From positions 18,889 to 82,888 of IMG/VR virus record IMGVR_UViG_3300049215_000802: a DNA stretch of 64,000 nt. One strand, written 5' to 3'. Below, piece by piece: positions 1 to 7,843 of this stretch (position 1 is the first letter of the stretch; each line of letters opens with the position of its first letter). The DNA comes from a virus. The notes under the pieces were generated by a model. The model was not told the DNA's origin and made no database searches. It saw only the letters and a list, made by a program, of their open reading frames with translations. Position numbers and translations under genes: made by a program.

Positions 1-1308
1 CGCGCTCGGCTTGCCGCCACCACCTGCGCCCGCGTGGTCAATCTGCTCATTCAGGTCACGGATGTGGCGCTCGTACATCAGGTTCTCTTGGTCGAACCGC
101 TGTTGGAGCGCCGCGAGTTTGTCTTGCTCGGCTTTCTTGGCGTTGGCGACGTCCTTGTCGTAGGTGGCCTGCTTGACCGCCACCTGCTTCTCGTATGCCG
201 ACTGTTCGCTCGCCATCTGCTGATTCGTCTCGGCGAGCTTCTTCGCCAACGATTCCCGGAGACTGGCGACTTCGGCGTTGTACGAATCCTGGAGCTTCTT
301 GACCCGATCGGCGTAGGACGCCTCTTCCGTCGCCTGTTCTTGCTGGATCTTCTGAACTTTGAGCTGATACGCCTGATCTGCCGCGGCTTGGGTCGCAGCT
401 TGCTGGGCGTGCAGGTTGGCCAGGTAACTGTCGTAGTTCTCGCCGGCCAGCGCCTGCTCTTGTTGAATCCGATTTTCGAGTGCGGCGACTAGGTCGCTGT
501 CGCCCGCGGCCCGCGCGTCGGCTAGGTCCGATTGCAAGCTCTTCGCGTCGGCGAGCGCCTTCTTGCGCTGCGCCTCGTAGGTGTCCGGCGCGGACTGATC
601 CTGCGCCAGAAACGTCGCGTCGCGCTTCTCTTGCTCTTGCTGGTAGGTCTCGGTCAGTTGCTCGAGCTGATCCGCCAGCGATTGCATCGTCTTCTGGTGG
701 CTATCCTGAAGCGACTGCATGGCGTCATTGAACGCCTGGGTCCGCTGCGCCAACTGCTCGTTGAACTGCTGGGTCGCGTCCGCTTCGCCCTGCTTGAGTT
801 TGTCCATCGCCGCATCGTGTGACGCGGTGAGGTCACTCATCGACTGCTCGTAGGCTTGGGCAAGCTCTTGTAGCGTCGCCGTCAGCGTGTCGCGAGCTTT
901 CTGGGCTTCGTCGTTGATCTGGGCAATCGCGCGCGCGTGATCTTGCGCGGCGTCGGCCATCGACTGCTGCGCCCGAGCGATCGTGTAGCCCGCACTGCTC
1001 GTGCGACTGGCCGCGGCATCGGACGCCTGGCCGGTGTTATTCATCGACGTCGAGGCGTTGTCGAACAAGACGCCCATCTGGGTGTTGAACTGTTCGATCG
1101 CCGAGTTGACGTCCATCATCGAGCTGAAGAGCTCGTGAACCGCGTCGATCGCGCCATCAACTGACGCGACGAAGGCCTCGCCGATGACCAGCCCGGTCGC
1201 GATCTCGGCAACCGCGTTGAGCGCACTGCCGACCGAATTGACCGACGCGAGCGCGCCCGAGGCATCGCCGAGTAGTCGAAAGGTGACGTCGCCGCCGCTG
1301 ACACTCAT
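1..1308 (-). CDS. Tail tape measure protein, N-terminal part (runs off the window)
   Basis: The frame stays open from an ATG at 1308 to the left edge, 436 codons without a stop, so the C-terminus is missing. The first 110 residues are small and hydrophobic-rich (GALASVNSVGSALNAV), then comes a very long Gln/Ala/Glu-rich coiled coil with repeated QQ, DAQ and LQD blocks. Tape measure proteins of siphophages set tail length and occupy the tail lumen. The position directly after the tail assembly chaperone, with the upstream stop abutting this ATG, is the canonical order. The assignment rests on order and coiled coil, not on a recognised domain. Confidence 0.85.
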   Translation of the reverse strand, partial: MSVSGGDVTFRLLGDASGALASVNSVGSALNAVAEIATGLVIGEAFVASVDGAIDAVHELFSSMMDVNSAIEQFNTQMGVLFDNASTSMNNTGQASDAAASRTSSAGYTIARAQQSMADAAQDHARAIAQINDEAQKARDTLTATLQELAQAYEQSMSDLTASHDAAMDKLKQGEADATQQFNEQLAQRTQAFNDAMQSLQDSHQKTMQSLADQLEQLTETYQQEQEKRDATFLAQDQSAPDTYEAQRKKALADAKSLQSDLADARAAGDSDLVAALENRIQQEQALAGENYDSYLANLHAQQAATQAAADQAYQLKVQKIQQEQATEEASYADRVKKLQDSYNAEVASLRESLAKKLAETNQQMASEQSAYEKQVAVKQATYDKDVANAKKAEQDKLAALQQRFDQENLMYERHIRDLNEQIDHAGAGGGGKPSA

Positions 1309-1680
1309 CTAGCCGAACACCTTGGCGAAGGCAGCATCCATCGCCGCTTGCTTGGGGTCTCGGTTCTTGCGCTCATCGCGACCTCCAAACACGGCGTTCA
1401 ATTGCTCAATCTTCGCTAGTAAATCGGTGGGCTTGGCCGGCTCTTTCTTGTGGAACGGCATAAAGTCGATCGGTTGGAACGGCTCGGTGTCCGGTCCGCG
1501 GTTGACGTTGGCGATGACGCTCGCGAGCATCGCCGCCCGCCAGTCCTGCCGCTCGATCATGCCTTCGCGTCGTTGCAGAAGCGCGTCGAACTCTTTGAGC
1601 GTGAGCCGCCAGAAGGTATCATCGCTCAGGCCGAGATCGTGAACGCCGATCGACCACAGGTCTAGCCAGCTAAAGGGGTC
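1309..1680 (-). CDS. Tail assembly chaperone, -1 frameshift extension (gpT-like)
   Basis: This open frame has no convincing start of its own at its 5' end. It overlaps the end of the upstream chaperone frame at a CCCTTTA heptamer. A -1 slip there gives a fusion continuing SWLDLWSIGVHDLGLSDD and then TFWRLTLKEFDALLQ, a phrase typical of the T-type extension of tail chaperones (Trp after Asp/Thr, then LTxxEF). In lambda-like and many other siphophages the ratio of short to frameshifted chaperone controls tail assembly around the tape measure. An internal ATG at 1560 exists but would lose the conserved part. Confidence 0.8.
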   Translation of the reverse strand, partial: DPFSWLDLWSIGVHDLGLSDDTFWRLTLKEFDALLQRREGMIERQDWRAAMLASVIANVNRGPDTEPFQPIDFMPFHKKEPAKPTDLLAKIEQLNAVFGGRDERKNRDPKQAAMDAAFAKVFG

Positions 1681-1994
1681 TCAGGTTCGGCCTGCTCGCC
1701 CTTCGCTTCGGGCATCGCCGCGCTGAACGCGCGCCTGAAGGCGTCCGACACATCGGCCAGGTTGTGCAAGTCGATCATGTCGCCGACCTGTTCCGGCGTG
1801 AGCGTCGGATCCTCGTGGATCAGCGCTGCCCAGACGTAGACCCTCAGATCCTTGAGACCAATCTGGGTGGCCTTCGTGTTGAGCATCGATCGCCCAGTCC
1901 GCTCCTCACACTCGATCATCGCGTTGAGGGTGAAGCGCAGGTGCCGCGTCTTGTCCAGTTCGATCGGCACGAGAGGGACGGCTGACTTTGGCAT
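1662..1994 (-). CDS. Tail assembly chaperone (gpG-like)
   Basis: A protein of 110 residues that lies between the major tail protein and the tape measure. It starts with a short beta-type segment (PLVPIELDKTRHLRFTLNAM), then IECEERTGRSML and a helical part ending in a Glu/Pro-rich tail. This is the general look of siphophage tail assembly chaperones. A small fraction of ribosomes should shift frame at its last codons and make a longer product. No enzyme motif is visible. Confidence 0.8.
   Translation of the reverse strand: MPKSAVPLVPIELDKTRHLRFTLNAMIECEERTGRSMLNTKATQIGLKDLRVYVWAALIHEDPTLTPEQVGDMIDLHNLADVSDAFRRAFSAAMPEAKGEQAEPETPLAG
1671..1677 (-). promoter_or_regulatory. -1 ribosomal frameshift slippery site
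   Basis: The heptamer C CCT TTA, in the reading frame of the upstream chaperone, fits the X XXY YYZ rule exactly (X = C, Y = T, Z = A). After slippage both tRNAs re-pair as CCC and TTT. It sits five codons from the zero-frame stop, counting the stop, and the -1 frame is open through the conserved extension. Confidence 0.8.
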
Positions 1995-2041
1995 AACCTC
2001 TCCGCGCCCGGGACTGCTCGCACAGTCCCGGGCTATTCCGA

Positions 2042-2476
2042 TTAGGCGAGGGTCGGCTGGCCGGTGATCTTGAGCGTGGCGTCCAGCGACAGCTTGTCTT
2101 TAGTCGGCGCCTTCGGCGCGTAATCGGTCACGTAGGTCGCAAACTGCCACGTCGTCGAGTTCGGGTCGGTGAACACGAGCTTGTAATTCCGCTTGTTGCG
2201 GTTCACCTGGTCGCGGAGGATGCCCGAGCTAAACGACTGGGTTGCCGCCTGGGGAATGAAGTTCGCGGTGATCTTGATGTCGCCGCCGTGCAGCAGGGTG
2301 GGAATGGATTCATCCCAATCTCCTGAGCTGTCGTGGCTGGTGCCGTCGGCGACGTCGAGCTTGATGCTCGGTCCGGTGATGTCGACGACTTCGGCGACCG
2401 TCGTAAAGTTTTCAGGACTTTGGCCGTCGCCGATCTTGAGCAGGGTTCCCTGCGCGCGTACGCCTTGCGTGGCCAT
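2042..2476 (-). CDS. Major tail (tube) protein
   Basis: A protein of 144 residues starting MATQGVRAQGTLLKIGDG, a tail-tube opening (a protein declared on a measured signal, followed by beta strands: VAEVVDITGPS, then DITIKITANF-like strands, then LSLDATLKITGQP). Tail tube proteins stack as hexameric rings. It lies between a small structural protein and the tail chaperone, the usual slot. ATG with GGAGG-type spacing upstream supports the start. Confidence 0.85.
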   Translation of the reverse strand: MATQGVRAQGTLLKIGDGQSPENFTTVAEVVDITGPSIKLDVADGTSHDSSGDWDESIPTLLHGGDIKITANFIPQAATQSFSSGILRDQVNRNKRNYKLVFTDPNSTTWQFATYVTDYAPKAPTKDKLSLDATLKITGQPTLA

Positions 2477-2501
2477 TGCTTCCTCCTTGCCTTACGGCGC
2501 G

Positions 2502-2858
2502 TTACGGCAGAATGATCGGCGAAAACAGAATCGCCGCGTTGTTTGCCTGGTAATACAGATTGCCGTCCGGCTGACGCCAACCCGTCTGTTGGAACGGTCC
2601 GAAGATCGCGATCTTGCCGTGCGCGATCGAGAACGCTGAAATGTCGCCGGTCCGGCCGAGCGGGTCGGCGACCGACGTGACGGTGACGGTGTAGGTGTTG
2701 GCGCCGTCCGAGTTGTACGCGACGAGCAGTTCCTTGCCGGTCGATGGCGTCGAGTTATTGTTGCCCGTATCGGCTGCTGTCTGGGTGAGAATCAGGCCGG
2801 TCACGCCGGCGCCAGTGCAACCCGGAGCCGCTTGGCCTGCGATTGCTGTTCGTGCCAT
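2502..2858 (-). CDS. Small structural protein, decoration-type domain (copy A)
   Basis: A protein of 118 residues made of predicted beta strands. It shares a pattern with another small protein at 5197-5547 and with the C-terminus of the beta-helix protein at 5756-7834: TGD followed by a hydrophobic strand, GPF, a GW, then DG-x-L and NxA. The role is not known; a capsid or tail surface domain is likely from the location among neck and tail genes. It is preceded by a small zinc-finger-like gene, as is copy B. Confidence 0.65.
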   Translation of the reverse strand: MARTAIAGQAAPGCTGAGVTGLILTQTAADTGNNNSTPSTGKELLVAYNSDGANTYTVTVTSVADPLGRTGDISAFSIAHGKIAIFGPFQQTGWRQPDGNLYYQANNAAILFSPIILP

Positions 2859-2872
2859 TCGTCAGATCTCCT

Positions 2873-3310
2873 TTAGCGGCCGCGTGACCGCGTATTCTCT
2901 CGTGTGCCATCGGGTCGGAGTGGATGCGCTTCGTCGAAATGGGTCGCGATGACCTCTTCGTCGAGGCAATCAAACGGACAGTACGCGCACTGGTAATTCA
3001 GCAACCCGCCCCACGTGCTCGCCGTCCAGTGCCCGATCGGCTTCGGCCGGTCGGCAACTGGCGCTGGCGCAGGCTCCGGTTCGCGTGTCGGATCCTCCAG
3101 CAGCACTGGCGCTTGCTCTGCACTGTCGCTGGGTAGCGATGTGACACTGGTGACCGGTTCGACCGGCGGTTCGTCAGCGACAGGTGATGTCGGTGGGTCC
3201 GGGGTTGGCGCCGGTTCAGGCATTCCCGCAACCGATTCGACCGGTTTGTCGTCGATGGCAGGAGCGCTTGGCGCCTCCTGAAGTTCAACTTCTTGTGGCA
3301 CGTACTCCAT
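2873..3310 (-). CDS. Pro/Glu-rich protein with C-terminal C2H2-like zinc finger
   Basis: A protein of 145 residues. The first 90 residues are low complexity, rich in Pro, Glu, Val and Ala, and are probably unstructured. The end holds CAYC and then H and H with spacing C-x2-C-x12-H-x4-H, the layout of a C2H2 zinc finger. The same finger with the same spacing is in the gene at 5548-5748, and both precede a decoration-type gene. DNA binding or a structural role are both possible. No homologue is recognised. Confidence 0.6.
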   Translation of the reverse strand: MEYVPQEVELQEAPSAPAIDDKPVESVAGMPEPAPTPDPPTSPVADEPPVEPVTSVTSLPSDSAEQAPVLLEDPTREPEPAPAPVADRPKPIGHWTASTWGGLLNYQCAYCPFDCLDEEVIATHFDEAHPLRPDGTRENTRSRGR

Positions 3311-3325
3311 CTGTCACCCCACCAA

Positions 3326-3742
3326 TCAGGACGGTTCTTTGACGACTTGACAGTTGAATCCGATAATCACTCGCTCTTTCAAATCGCGCCGCAACTCGAA
3401 TGGCGACTGCAGCGGCACGATCTCGCGATACCAAACCTGTTCTCCGTCACTCGCGGTCAAGAACGTGTTTTTGACGATCATCAGCGCGAGGTAGACCGCC
3501 CTCGCCCGGGCGCGTGGTCCGTCGTAATCCTGCGGTTCGCCGCGGCACGCCACCTGGAACCGCGGCCGCTCATAAGCCACCCCGGGAATGTCGTGGGTAT
3601 ACTCACCGTCCATCCCGCCATAGTCGCGAACCACGGTGCAGACATTGGGCTGATCTGGTTCTTGCGAATAGAACAGGTTCGTCCCGAGCGTTCCGAGACC
3701 CAGGCCCTGGAGATAGGTTGTCACTTCGTCGCACAGCGACAT
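3326..3742 (-). CDS. Tail terminator / minor capsid-like protein
   Basis: A protein of 138 residues in the place where siphophages encode the tail terminator, after the HK97 gp10-like gene. It begins MSLCDEVTTYLQGLGLGTLG and contains a beta-rich centre (RPRFQVACRGEPQDYDGPRA) and an Arg-rich helix RARARAVYLALM, typical of small terminator or minor capsid proteins. The terminator caps the tail tube and joins it to the neck. The call rests on synteny and general shape. It overlaps the next upstream gene by one base. Confidence 0.65.
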   Translation of the reverse strand: MSLCDEVTTYLQGLGLGTLGTNLFYSQEPDQPNVCTVVRDYGGMDGEYTHDIPGVAYERPRFQVACRGEPQDYDGPRARARAVYLALMIVKNTFLTASDGEQVWYREIVPLQSPFELRRDLKERVIIGFNCQVVKEPS

Positions 3743-4131
3743 CAGAGTTCGCTCCGCAGCTTGTCACCGATTCGTCCGGCCATTCCGTTCGCGGCCTTCA
3801 GCAACGGCTCCTCGAGATACTTGGCCTGGCCAACGGTGTGGCGATAACTCAAATCCTCGTGCTGGCGTAGCGCATACGGCGCGCTCGGGCCACCATAGCC
3901 AAGGGTCACGCTCACCTGGTTGCCGCTCATCTGAGGCGGATCGACGTGACCAGTTGAGCGGAGCATGCCGGTATCGACGGGCACATAGTTGGCTTTCGAA
4001 TCGGTCATCACCAACTCAGCCTCCTGGTAGAGCGCGGCTCCAAGTGCCTGGGAAGCATTCTGCCCAAACTGGTTGAGTACCCCCTGGAGCGCGCTCAACC
4101 CGTCGACCTGGACGTTCACAATCCCGGCCAT
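3742..4131 (-). CDS. HK97 gp10-family neck/tail protein
   Basis: A protein of 129 residues. The phrase YVPVDTGMLRSTG followed by a short strand and ALRQHEDLSYRH is the signature of the HK97 gp10 family (neck or tail completion protein). It lies next to the head-tail joining protein and the tail terminator, as in other siphophages. The C-terminus has KYLEEPLLKA, a common end of this family. The start is an ATG directly after the stop of the upstream gene. Confidence 0.85.
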   Translation of the reverse strand: MAGIVNVQVDGLSALQGVLNQFGQNASQALGAALYQEAELVMTDSKANYVPVDTGMLRSTGHVDPPQMSGNQVSVTLGYGGPSAPYALRQHEDLSYRHTVGQAKYLEEPLLKAANGMAGRIGDKLRSEL

Positions 4132-4470
4132 TTAGGCCCCTCGCTTGTGCCAGGTATAGATAATCGTCGCGTACCCGCCAAACTCATCCGGACTGCTGTT
4201 CACGCTCTGCACGATCGGTTGCGTCCCGTCCGGTAGCGTGACCCGATCCTCCGACGTGATTGACGGTGTGTAGTTCAGGTAGATCGACGCCCAGTTCACC
4301 AGATCCACCTGGCCATCGTGGTAAAACGATCGGACCGAATTGACGACCCGCGCTTGGTAGGTTACCGGCGAGCCAAAGACCGGCGAGCCATCGCCCTTTC
4401 TCACGTTGAAGGGCTCGACCGTGACCGTCTGCGTCAGCAGCTCCAAAAGCTGCGGGTCCAGTCCAGCCAT
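4132..4470 (-). CDS. Head-tail joining (neck) protein
   Basis: A protein of 112 residues, beta-rich, with EPFNVRKGDGSPVFGSPVTY near the start and VTLPDGTQPIVQSVN later. This resembles the gp9/gp16-type stopper or joining proteins that follow the connector and precede gp10-family proteins. It overlaps the end of the upstream membrane protein gene by one base (TGATG type junction). The family name cannot be fixed by eye. Confidence 0.6.
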   Translation of the reverse strand: MAGLDPQLLELLTQTVTVEPFNVRKGDGSPVFGSPVTYQARVVNSVRSFYHDGQVDLVNWASIYLNYTPSITSEDRVTLPDGTQPIVQSVNSSPDEFGGYATIIYTWHKRGA

Positions 4471-4922
4471 CAGGTCGTTGTTCCTGCCGGCGCGTACTCA
4501 ACAGTCGCCGCGGTCACTGGATACGTATTGGTCATCGTCGCCAATTGCGATGGATTCGCCGGCTGTGAGATGGTCGCGGGCGTCGCGGCTGGCGTCGGTG
4601 TTGTCGGCATTGGCAACACGGCGTGGACGTTCACCACCGGAGCCGGAGTCCCTTTTAGCGCATCAACGAGCTGCACAATTGCACTGATGAGAGAGGACTC
4701 CTGCGGTGACGGGTTGGGTCCCGCGACCGATTGAAGCAAGCTCGGTAGCAGGATCGTCAACAGTGTCACCGCAAAACCAAGTAGCGGCAGGAGTGCCGCG
4801 GCGACGAGAGCCAAACTCGATGGCAGCAACGCTGTGTTCGCCCCGAGAACGTTCGCGACGATGATCAGTCCGCCGACACCGAGCGCAATCGCGAGGTACT
4901 TGAGCAGATGGCTGGTTTGCAC
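4470..4922 (-). CDS. Two-segment membrane protein, holin-like
   Basis: A protein of 150 residues with two clear transmembrane segments in the first 70 residues (KYLAIALGVGGLIIVANVLG and LALVAAALLPLLGFAV followed by TLLTILL), then a Pro/Thr-rich soluble tail. Such proteins beside structural genes often form holes in the membrane at lysis. The neighbouring gene is also a small membrane protein, which fits a holin-antiholin or two-component lysis pair. No endolysin is seen in the window. Confidence 0.5.
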   Translation of the reverse strand: MQTSHLLKYLAIALGVGGLIIVANVLGANTALLPSSLALVAAALLPLLGFAVTLLTILLPSLLQSVAGPNPSPQESSLISAIVQLVDALKGTPAPVVNVHAVLPMPTTPTPAATPATISQPANPSQLATMTNTYPVTAATVEYAPAGTTT

Positions 4923-4931
4923 GTTGCCTCC

Positions 4932-5195
4932 CTAATGGACAAACTGCTTGATGAGCGCCACGGTAATCGTGACCGCTGCCGGGAAACCCACGATCAGGAG
5001 TGCGACGGCACCAATGACGCGGTTCTGCCACTTCTCCAGATCGGACAGGCGATCATCGCGTACCTTATCGTCCTTGACGTCGTTATCGCGCGTCTGCTGG
5101 ATCGTCGTCTTGAGATCGACGATCCCCTGGGTCAACTGGCGGATCTGCTCTTCCAGGTGCGCGATTGCGACCGCTGTCGACGTCGTCGCTGCCAT
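4932..5195 (-). CDS. Small membrane protein with coiled coil, holin-like
   Basis: A protein of 87 residues. Residues 10-55 form an amphipathic helix with heptad character (HLEEQIRQLTQGIVDLKTTI). Residues 58-84 are one transmembrane segment (RVIGAVALLIVGFPAAVTI). This layout, coiled coil then a single C-terminal span, matches the XhlA/hemolysin-type phage membrane proteins near lysis genes. It is ten bases upstream of the two-span protein. Confidence 0.55.
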   Translation of the reverse strand: MAATTSTAVAIAHLEEQIRQLTQGIVDLKTTIQQTRDNDVKDDKVRDDRLSDLEKWQNRVIGAVALLIVGFPAAVTITVALIKQFVH

Positions 5196-5196
5196 C

Positions 5197-5547
5197 TCAC
5201 CACCCCGTTAGCGTCACGAGCGCGACCTGGAGCGCCGAGTTGTCGCCACTGAACCAAAGCTTTCCGTCGGATTGGATCCATCCCGCGACCGGGAAGGGCC
5301 CAAGCGCCTGGAATCCGCCGGCGGGAACCGCCGCCACGAGATCGCCCGTACGCAGACTGGGGTCACTCGACGACGTGACCGTCAGATTGTGCGCTGACGA
5401 ATCGGTGTTCTGGACGACAATCACCTGACCGCCGGTTAGGACGCAGGCGTTGCCGTTGGCAACGTCAACCGCCGTGAAGGTGAGCGCCACGCCCGCAGTT
5501 GCGTAGGGTCCAGTCGCGACGGCCGGCGTTATGACAGTTCGCGCCAT
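5197..5547 (-). CDS. Small structural protein, decoration-type domain (copy B)
   Basis: A protein of 116 residues, all beta by composition. It shares TGDL, then VPAGG, GPFPVAGW, DGKLWF and DNSALQ with the C-terminal domain of the large beta-helix protein just upstream and, more weakly, with copy A. It follows a C2H2-like small gene with no gap, the same pair order as copy A. Likely a surface or decoration domain of the particle; function unproven. Confidence 0.65.
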   Translation of the reverse strand: MARTVITPAVATGPYATAGVALTFTAVDVANGNACVLTGGQVIVVQNTDSSAHNLTVTSSSDPSLRTGDLVAAVPAGGFQALGPFPVAGWIQSDGKLWFSGDNSALQVALVTLTGW

Positions 5548-5748
5548 CTAGACCTCGCGCGTCCCAACGAGATTCCCGAAGCGGTCGTAGTGATTCAGCG
5601 TCGCCGTGATCCGCGCCGGCGGTTCGCCGTGGACCTTCTCCTGGTGCTCGATCATCGCCTCGCGGCTCAGCGTGTCGAACTGACAAAGCGCGCACTCAAA
5701 GAGCGGATGCTCTTGCCAGTTGCGCTCGACAAATGCTGCGTTTGCCAT
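5548..5748 (-). CDS. Small C2H2-like zinc-finger protein
   Basis: A protein of 66 residues starting MANAAFVERNW. It carries CALC and two His in the spacing C-x2-C-x12-H-x4-H, with Phe and Leu at the core positions expected of a C2H2 finger. The same finger ends the gene at 2873-3310. Both genes lie directly upstream of a decoration-domain gene. The ATG at 5748 was chosen because the longer frame upstream runs into the neighbouring gene's end. Role unknown. Confidence 0.6.
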   Translation of the reverse strand: MANAAFVERNWQEHPLFECALCQFDTLSREAMIEHQEKVHGEPPARITATLNHYDRFGNLVGTREV

Positions 5749-5755
5749 CGTGTCC

Positions 5756-7834
5756 TCACTTCCCCGTGCCGCGCAAATCAAGCGCAGTCAGCTGGAGCGC
5801 GATATTGTCCACGCTTACCAACAGCGTTCCGCCTGGACTCGCCCAGCCCGAAACGTGGAGTGGCCCCACCGCGACGGTTGTATTTGCCGGAATCGACTGG
5901 ATGAGGTTGTTCGTTCGCCCTTGCGAGTCCGGATATGCGATGACGGTGAGCATATGGGCGTTGTTGGCGTCGGTGTTGCGCGCTAGAAGAAGTTGCCGCC
6001 CGAGCATCGAGATCTGGACGCTCAGATTCGGATCGCCTGCTTGCCAAGTCAACGTCGCCCCGGTCGTGCCGTAGGGCGCAGTCGCCTTCACTGGCGTCAT
6101 CTTGATCGGTAGGATCTCGTAGGGGCCGATCGTCGGCGTCACGCTAAACGGATGGCCGTCGTAGCCGAGCGAACTCGCGCTGGCGAACGTTCCGGCCAGG
6201 TACAGCGGCGAGCCGACCTGCTGGTGATAGTCGCCACCGGAGAAGTTGGCGAAGGACGGCGTCACGCCGAGCGCCCCGGTTTCCTTCGCCGCCTGCCACG
6301 CGCCCAGGTTCGCGTAGTTGGTTGCCTGGTAAACCCACGCGTTGTTCGCGAAGCCGGGAACGGAGTAGTAGTCGTTGGTGAAGAACGTCGCGGTTGACCC
6401 GTCGTTGCCGACCGACACGGCCGCTGTCGCCGCGCTCGCTCCCGTGACGTAGAGCAGGTTATTCGCGTACACGATGCCGCTGGCGGCGACGACCGTTCCT
6501 GACGGATCGTTTGCCGCCTTGAGGAAGATTGACCCGTTGCTCGTCGCGTCGAGCAGAACCAGATTGTTCGCGAAGATCGTGCCGACTGAGGCCTTCGCGT
6601 ACAAGCAACTGGATCCGGCCAGGTTCGCGCCGTTGCTCACGAAGTTGACGATGTTGCCACACCACAGGTTCGGTATCCCGTTGTAGGTGCCGCCATAGTT
6701 GGTCCCGCAGTGCTTGTCGACCAATCCCAAGATCGTCCCGGTGACCGTGTTCCCCCACGACAGGGCACCGCTCAACCACGCGATCAAGATGCCGTGGTTG
6801 CCGCCGGTCACGCTGTTCTGGCTGACCACGACGCCAGTCGCGCCGTTATATCCTGTCGGCCCAACCGGCCCCGCACTCGCCTGGGTGTCCGCGCCGACGA
6901 TAATGCCGTGCCCGCCAAACGCGGTCGAGGCGGTGGGAAGCGTGACGGTGTTTTTGTTGACGACCACACTCGTACTGGTCAGGCCGGTTGCCGAGACACC
7001 AACCGCGATGCCGTCGATCAGATTGCTCGTCGTCGCGGCTGTCTGCGCTACCGTGACGGCGTTGTTCTTGATCGCCAGCTGCGCGCCGATGTTGAACATC
7101 ATCCCTTGCTGCGTGCCGCTCGTCGCAGCCGTGGAGACGTTGACGTTGACGTTCTCGACGTCAACCGTCACACCGGCCGCGCCCGGGTTCGCCTGGAAGA
7201 TGCCATAGGCGTTCGTGCTGACGCTCGATGCGAACGTGCCGGTGATCGAGCCGTTCTTGATCGTGTAGACGTCAGTCGCGCTGCCCGGATCGAGGCGGAT
7301 CGCCGCGCTGGTTGCATTCGAGCACGCCCCAACCGTCACGAGCCAGTTCGCATCGATCATCACGAACGCCGCGCACTTGAATACTCGGATGCCATACTGG
7401 GTGAAGTTGATCGCGTGGACGCCGATCAGCGTCAGTGACGATAGTTGGTTCGACGAATCGGTCGTGAGGCACCCGCTGTTTTGGCTGCGGCCGTCCAAGA
7501 CGATCGTCGAGCCAGGGTCGCCCAGGATCGAGCCCTGCGCGGCCTGCGCGAAGTGGATGACCCGCGAATCGCTGTTCGTCGCGTCCTGGATGGTCGCGGT
7601 TAGCCCCGCGTCGGCCTTGATCGTCAGTTGCTTGCCGACGTTGACGAACGCCGTCTCGGAGTACGTACCGGCGTTGAGGATGATCGTGTCGCCGTTCACC
7701 ACGGCGCTGTTCCCGACAGCGCCGGCGAGCGTCAGCCATGGCGTGCTCTTGCTCTGTGCCTGCACCGACGTGTTGGAGTTGTTGCCAACGGCGTAGCCGT
7801 TCGTCGCTGCGTTCGAGACGTAGTACGTCGTCAT
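5756..7834 (-). CDS. Right-handed beta-helix protein with C-terminal decoration-type domain
   Basis: A protein of 692 residues. Residues from about 30 to 480 show repeating short strands with Asn ladders (VENVNVNVS, VNKNTVTLP, VSQNSVTGG) and an N-terminal part reading STPWLTLAGAV and GDTIILNAGTYSE, typical of DUF1565 or pectin-lyase-like beta-helices. Such folds are used in phage tail spikes that bind or cut host polysaccharide. The last 115 residues match the small decoration-type proteins A and B. The gene is in a block of structural proteins between connectors and neck genes, so it may be attached to the head or neck rather than the tail tip. Confidence 0.75.
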   Translation of the reverse strand: MTTYYVSNAATNGYAVGNNSNTSVQAQSKSTPWLTLAGAVGNSAVVNGDTIILNAGTYSETAFVNVGKQLTIKADAGLTATIQDATNSDSRVIHFAQAAQGSILGDPGSTIVLDGRSQNSGCLTTDSSNQLSSLTLIGVHAINFTQYGIRVFKCAAFVMIDANWLVTVGACSNATSAAIRLDPGSATDVYTIKNGSITGTFASSVSTNAYGIFQANPGAAGVTVDVENVNVNVSTAATSGTQQGMMFNIGAQLAIKNNAVTVAQTAATTSNLIDGIAVGVSATGLTSTSVVVNKNTVTLPTASTAFGGHGIIVGADTQASAGPVGPTGYNGATGVVVSQNSVTGGNHGILIAWLSGALSWGNTVTGTILGLVDKHCGTNYGGTYNGIPNLWCGNIVNFVSNGANLAGSSCLYAKASVGTIFANNLVLLDATSNGSIFLKAANDPSGTVVAASGIVYANNLLYVTGASAATAAVSVGNDGSTATFFTNDYYSVPGFANNAWVYQATNYANLGAWQAAKETGALGVTPSFANFSGGDYHQQVGSPLYLAGTFASASSLGYDGHPFSVTPTIGPYEILPIKMTPVKATAPYGTTGATLTWQAGDPNLSVQISMLGRQLLLARNTDANNAHMLTVIAYPDSQGRTNNLIQSIPANTTVAVGPLHVSGWASPGGTLLVSVDNIALQLTALDLRGTGK

Positions 7835-7843
7835 CGGGGCTCC

